Source: an uncultured Flavobacteriales bacterium
Lineage (GTDB): Bacteria; Bacteroidota; Bacteroidia; Flavobacteriales; Crocinitomicaceae
Reading direction: 5' to 3'
Assembly: GCA_946479125.1 (NCBI GenBank)
Contig: CAMLET010000227.1
Location: forward strand, 1 to 5,886
DNA length: 5,886 nucleotides
Position numbers and translations under genes: made by a program. The notes below the pieces were generated by a model, which was given only the letters and a program-made list of their open reading frames with translations, did no database searches and was not told the origin of the DNA. This document shows positions 5,443 through 5,886 of the stretch, piece by piece. How positions within the stretch are numbered: the stretch's first letter is position 1; every line of letters begins with the position of its first letter.

Positions 5443-5682
5443 CTATAGTTTTGATAACTCGAAAGAATAATCAGTACCTTCTTCTCCTGAGTTACGACTA
5501 ACTGTCCCGTTAAGTTGCTGTGTCATAACGTTAATGATCTCACTTCCAAAAGCTTCATCTGAATTAACCCATTTTCCGTTATCTGAATAATCAATAGAGA
5601 ACATTTTGTCCGAAACGGATTTGATCTTAATGGAAATTCTAGGTCGTGCTTGATCTTTAAACGCGTGACGAATTGAATTTGT
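5443..5682 (-). CDS. Second HisKA_2 histidine kinase, C-terminal remnant cut by junction
   Basis: Bases 5682-5443 encode about 79 residues of a HATPase_c domain: 'TNSIRHAF' (N box), 'DYSDNGKWV' (G1-like), '[16 protein letters not shown]' and '[13 protein letters not shown]' at the end. By eye about half of the positions match the last 80 residues of the kinase at 4165-5370, including the unusual DNGKW, so the two genes are tandem duplicates. The Leu of the 'FGLEI' motif is Ser here. Everything upstream of the N box (H box, membrane part, start) is missing because the sequence switches to another gene. The frame stays open to an ATG at 5766, but the roughly 25 residues it adds are out-of-frame LeuA sequence and not part of the protein. 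The native gene was probably full length. Confidence 0.82.
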   Translation of the reverse strand, partial: TNSIRHAFKDQARPRISIKIKSVSDKMFSIDYSDNGKWVNSDEAFGSEIINVMTQQLNGTVSRNSGEEGTDYSFELSKL

Positions 5683-5684
5683 GT
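5665..5684. other. Probable chimeric junction, right, with shared bases
   Basis: On the minus strand ACAAATTCAATTCG (5682-5669) makes sense in two frames: as 'KFNS' of LeuA and as 'TNSI(R)' of the histidine kinase N box. LeuA homology continues up to this block and kinase homology begins in it, with a one-base frame shift between them. The two genes therefore appear to be joined across roughly 12-15 bases that both share. This is typical of amplification chimeras and assembly errors. GC content rises sharply to the right of it. Confidence 0.75.
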
Positions 5685-5886
5685 TTGATGTGAATGTCCG
5701 ACGAGCCAATTCCCGTGTGGATGCGCGGACGTTTCGCATAGCGAAGCGCTTCGGCAGCGACGTCAATATCGTCTTTCTTCGAGCGGGTAAGCGCGCACAC
5801 TTTCGTGTCGTTCACCGCTTTGGATATTTCGATCACCGACAGAAAATCTCCCGGGCTGGAAATGGGGAAGCCGGCCTCGATGATGT
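5669..5886 (-). CDS. leuA: 2-isopropylmalate synthase, internal fragment (foreign end)
   Basis: From 5884 leftwards the minus strand encodes about 72 residues typical of LeuA: '[14 protein letters not shown]', '[19 protein letters not shown]', '[20 protein letters not shown]' and 'FNS'. These are the conserved strands and loops of the TIM-barrel domain that condenses acetyl-CoA with 2-oxoisovalerate in leucine synthesis. Neither the N-terminal 'RDG.Q' motif nor the later 'GERAGN' motif lies in the window. Coding stops making sense as LeuA at the shared block at 5669-5682. It is GC-richer than the central region. The N-terminal part should lie beyond the right edge. It is unlikely to belong to the same genome position as the kinase genes. 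Confidence 0.82.

Noticed and set aside
5443..5766. A 107-codon ORF presented as one protein with an unusual N-terminus
   Set aside because: Its first 25 or so residues are LeuA-coding DNA read in the wrong frame; only the kinase part (5443 to about 5682) is real.

Overview
The window is a piece of low-GC, AT-rich Bacteroidetes chromosome (most likely a flavobacterium-like lineage) with short, GC-richer foreign ends. The Bacteroidetes assignment rests on several points: promoter boxes of the TAnnTTTG type, no Shine-Dalgarno sequences before the starts, a secreted carboxypeptidase-regulatory-like protein, an MnmA with the long insert I associate with this phylum, and an XRE regulator with a short 'FYxDxTF' tail. 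The species cannot be named from the sequence.

Layout. Bases 1-84 encode a piece of phosphoenolpyruvate carboxylase that stops abruptly. From about 84 the native sequence holds a secreted hypothetical protein (97-810, minus) and a 215-bp divergent intergenic region with two palindromes. mnmA (1026-2204, plus) follows, then an XRE-type regulator (2225-2617, minus, convergent with mnmA). Next comes a 247-bp intergenic stretch with the regulator's promoter/operators, a 26-bp inverted repeat and a minus-strand terminator. A 58-residue small ORF (2865-3041, minus) ends just before that terminator. An overlapping three-gene minus-strand operon follows: membrane histidine kinase (4165-5370), DUF3820 protein (3944-4165) and membrane-anchored TerB/J-domain protein (3183-3944). 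The C-terminal part of a second, paralogous kinase (5443 to about 5682) lies upstream of the operon. From about 5670 to the right edge the sequence encodes an internal piece of 2-isopropylmalate synthase (LeuA).

How it fits together. mnmA is a housekeeping tRNA-modification gene. The kinase, DUF3820 and TerB/J-domain genes overlap by single bases (TGATG, TAATG), so they are probably co-translated. The last protein resembles DjlA, a membrane co-chaperone known to influence a phosphorelay in E. coli, which makes the pairing with a kinase the most interesting biological lead. A 12-bp palindrome, TTACAAwTGTAA, recurs in three intergenic regions, including twice in front of the XRE gene, and could be its operator.

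The two ends carry truncated, unrelated core-metabolism genes joined in mid-codon to AT-rich DNA, the right one across a short shared sequence. They look like assembly or amplification chimeras rather than biology. The apparent 107-residue ORF at 5443-5766 is a product of the right join. I see no defence system, CRISPR array, mobile-element gene or RNA gene.
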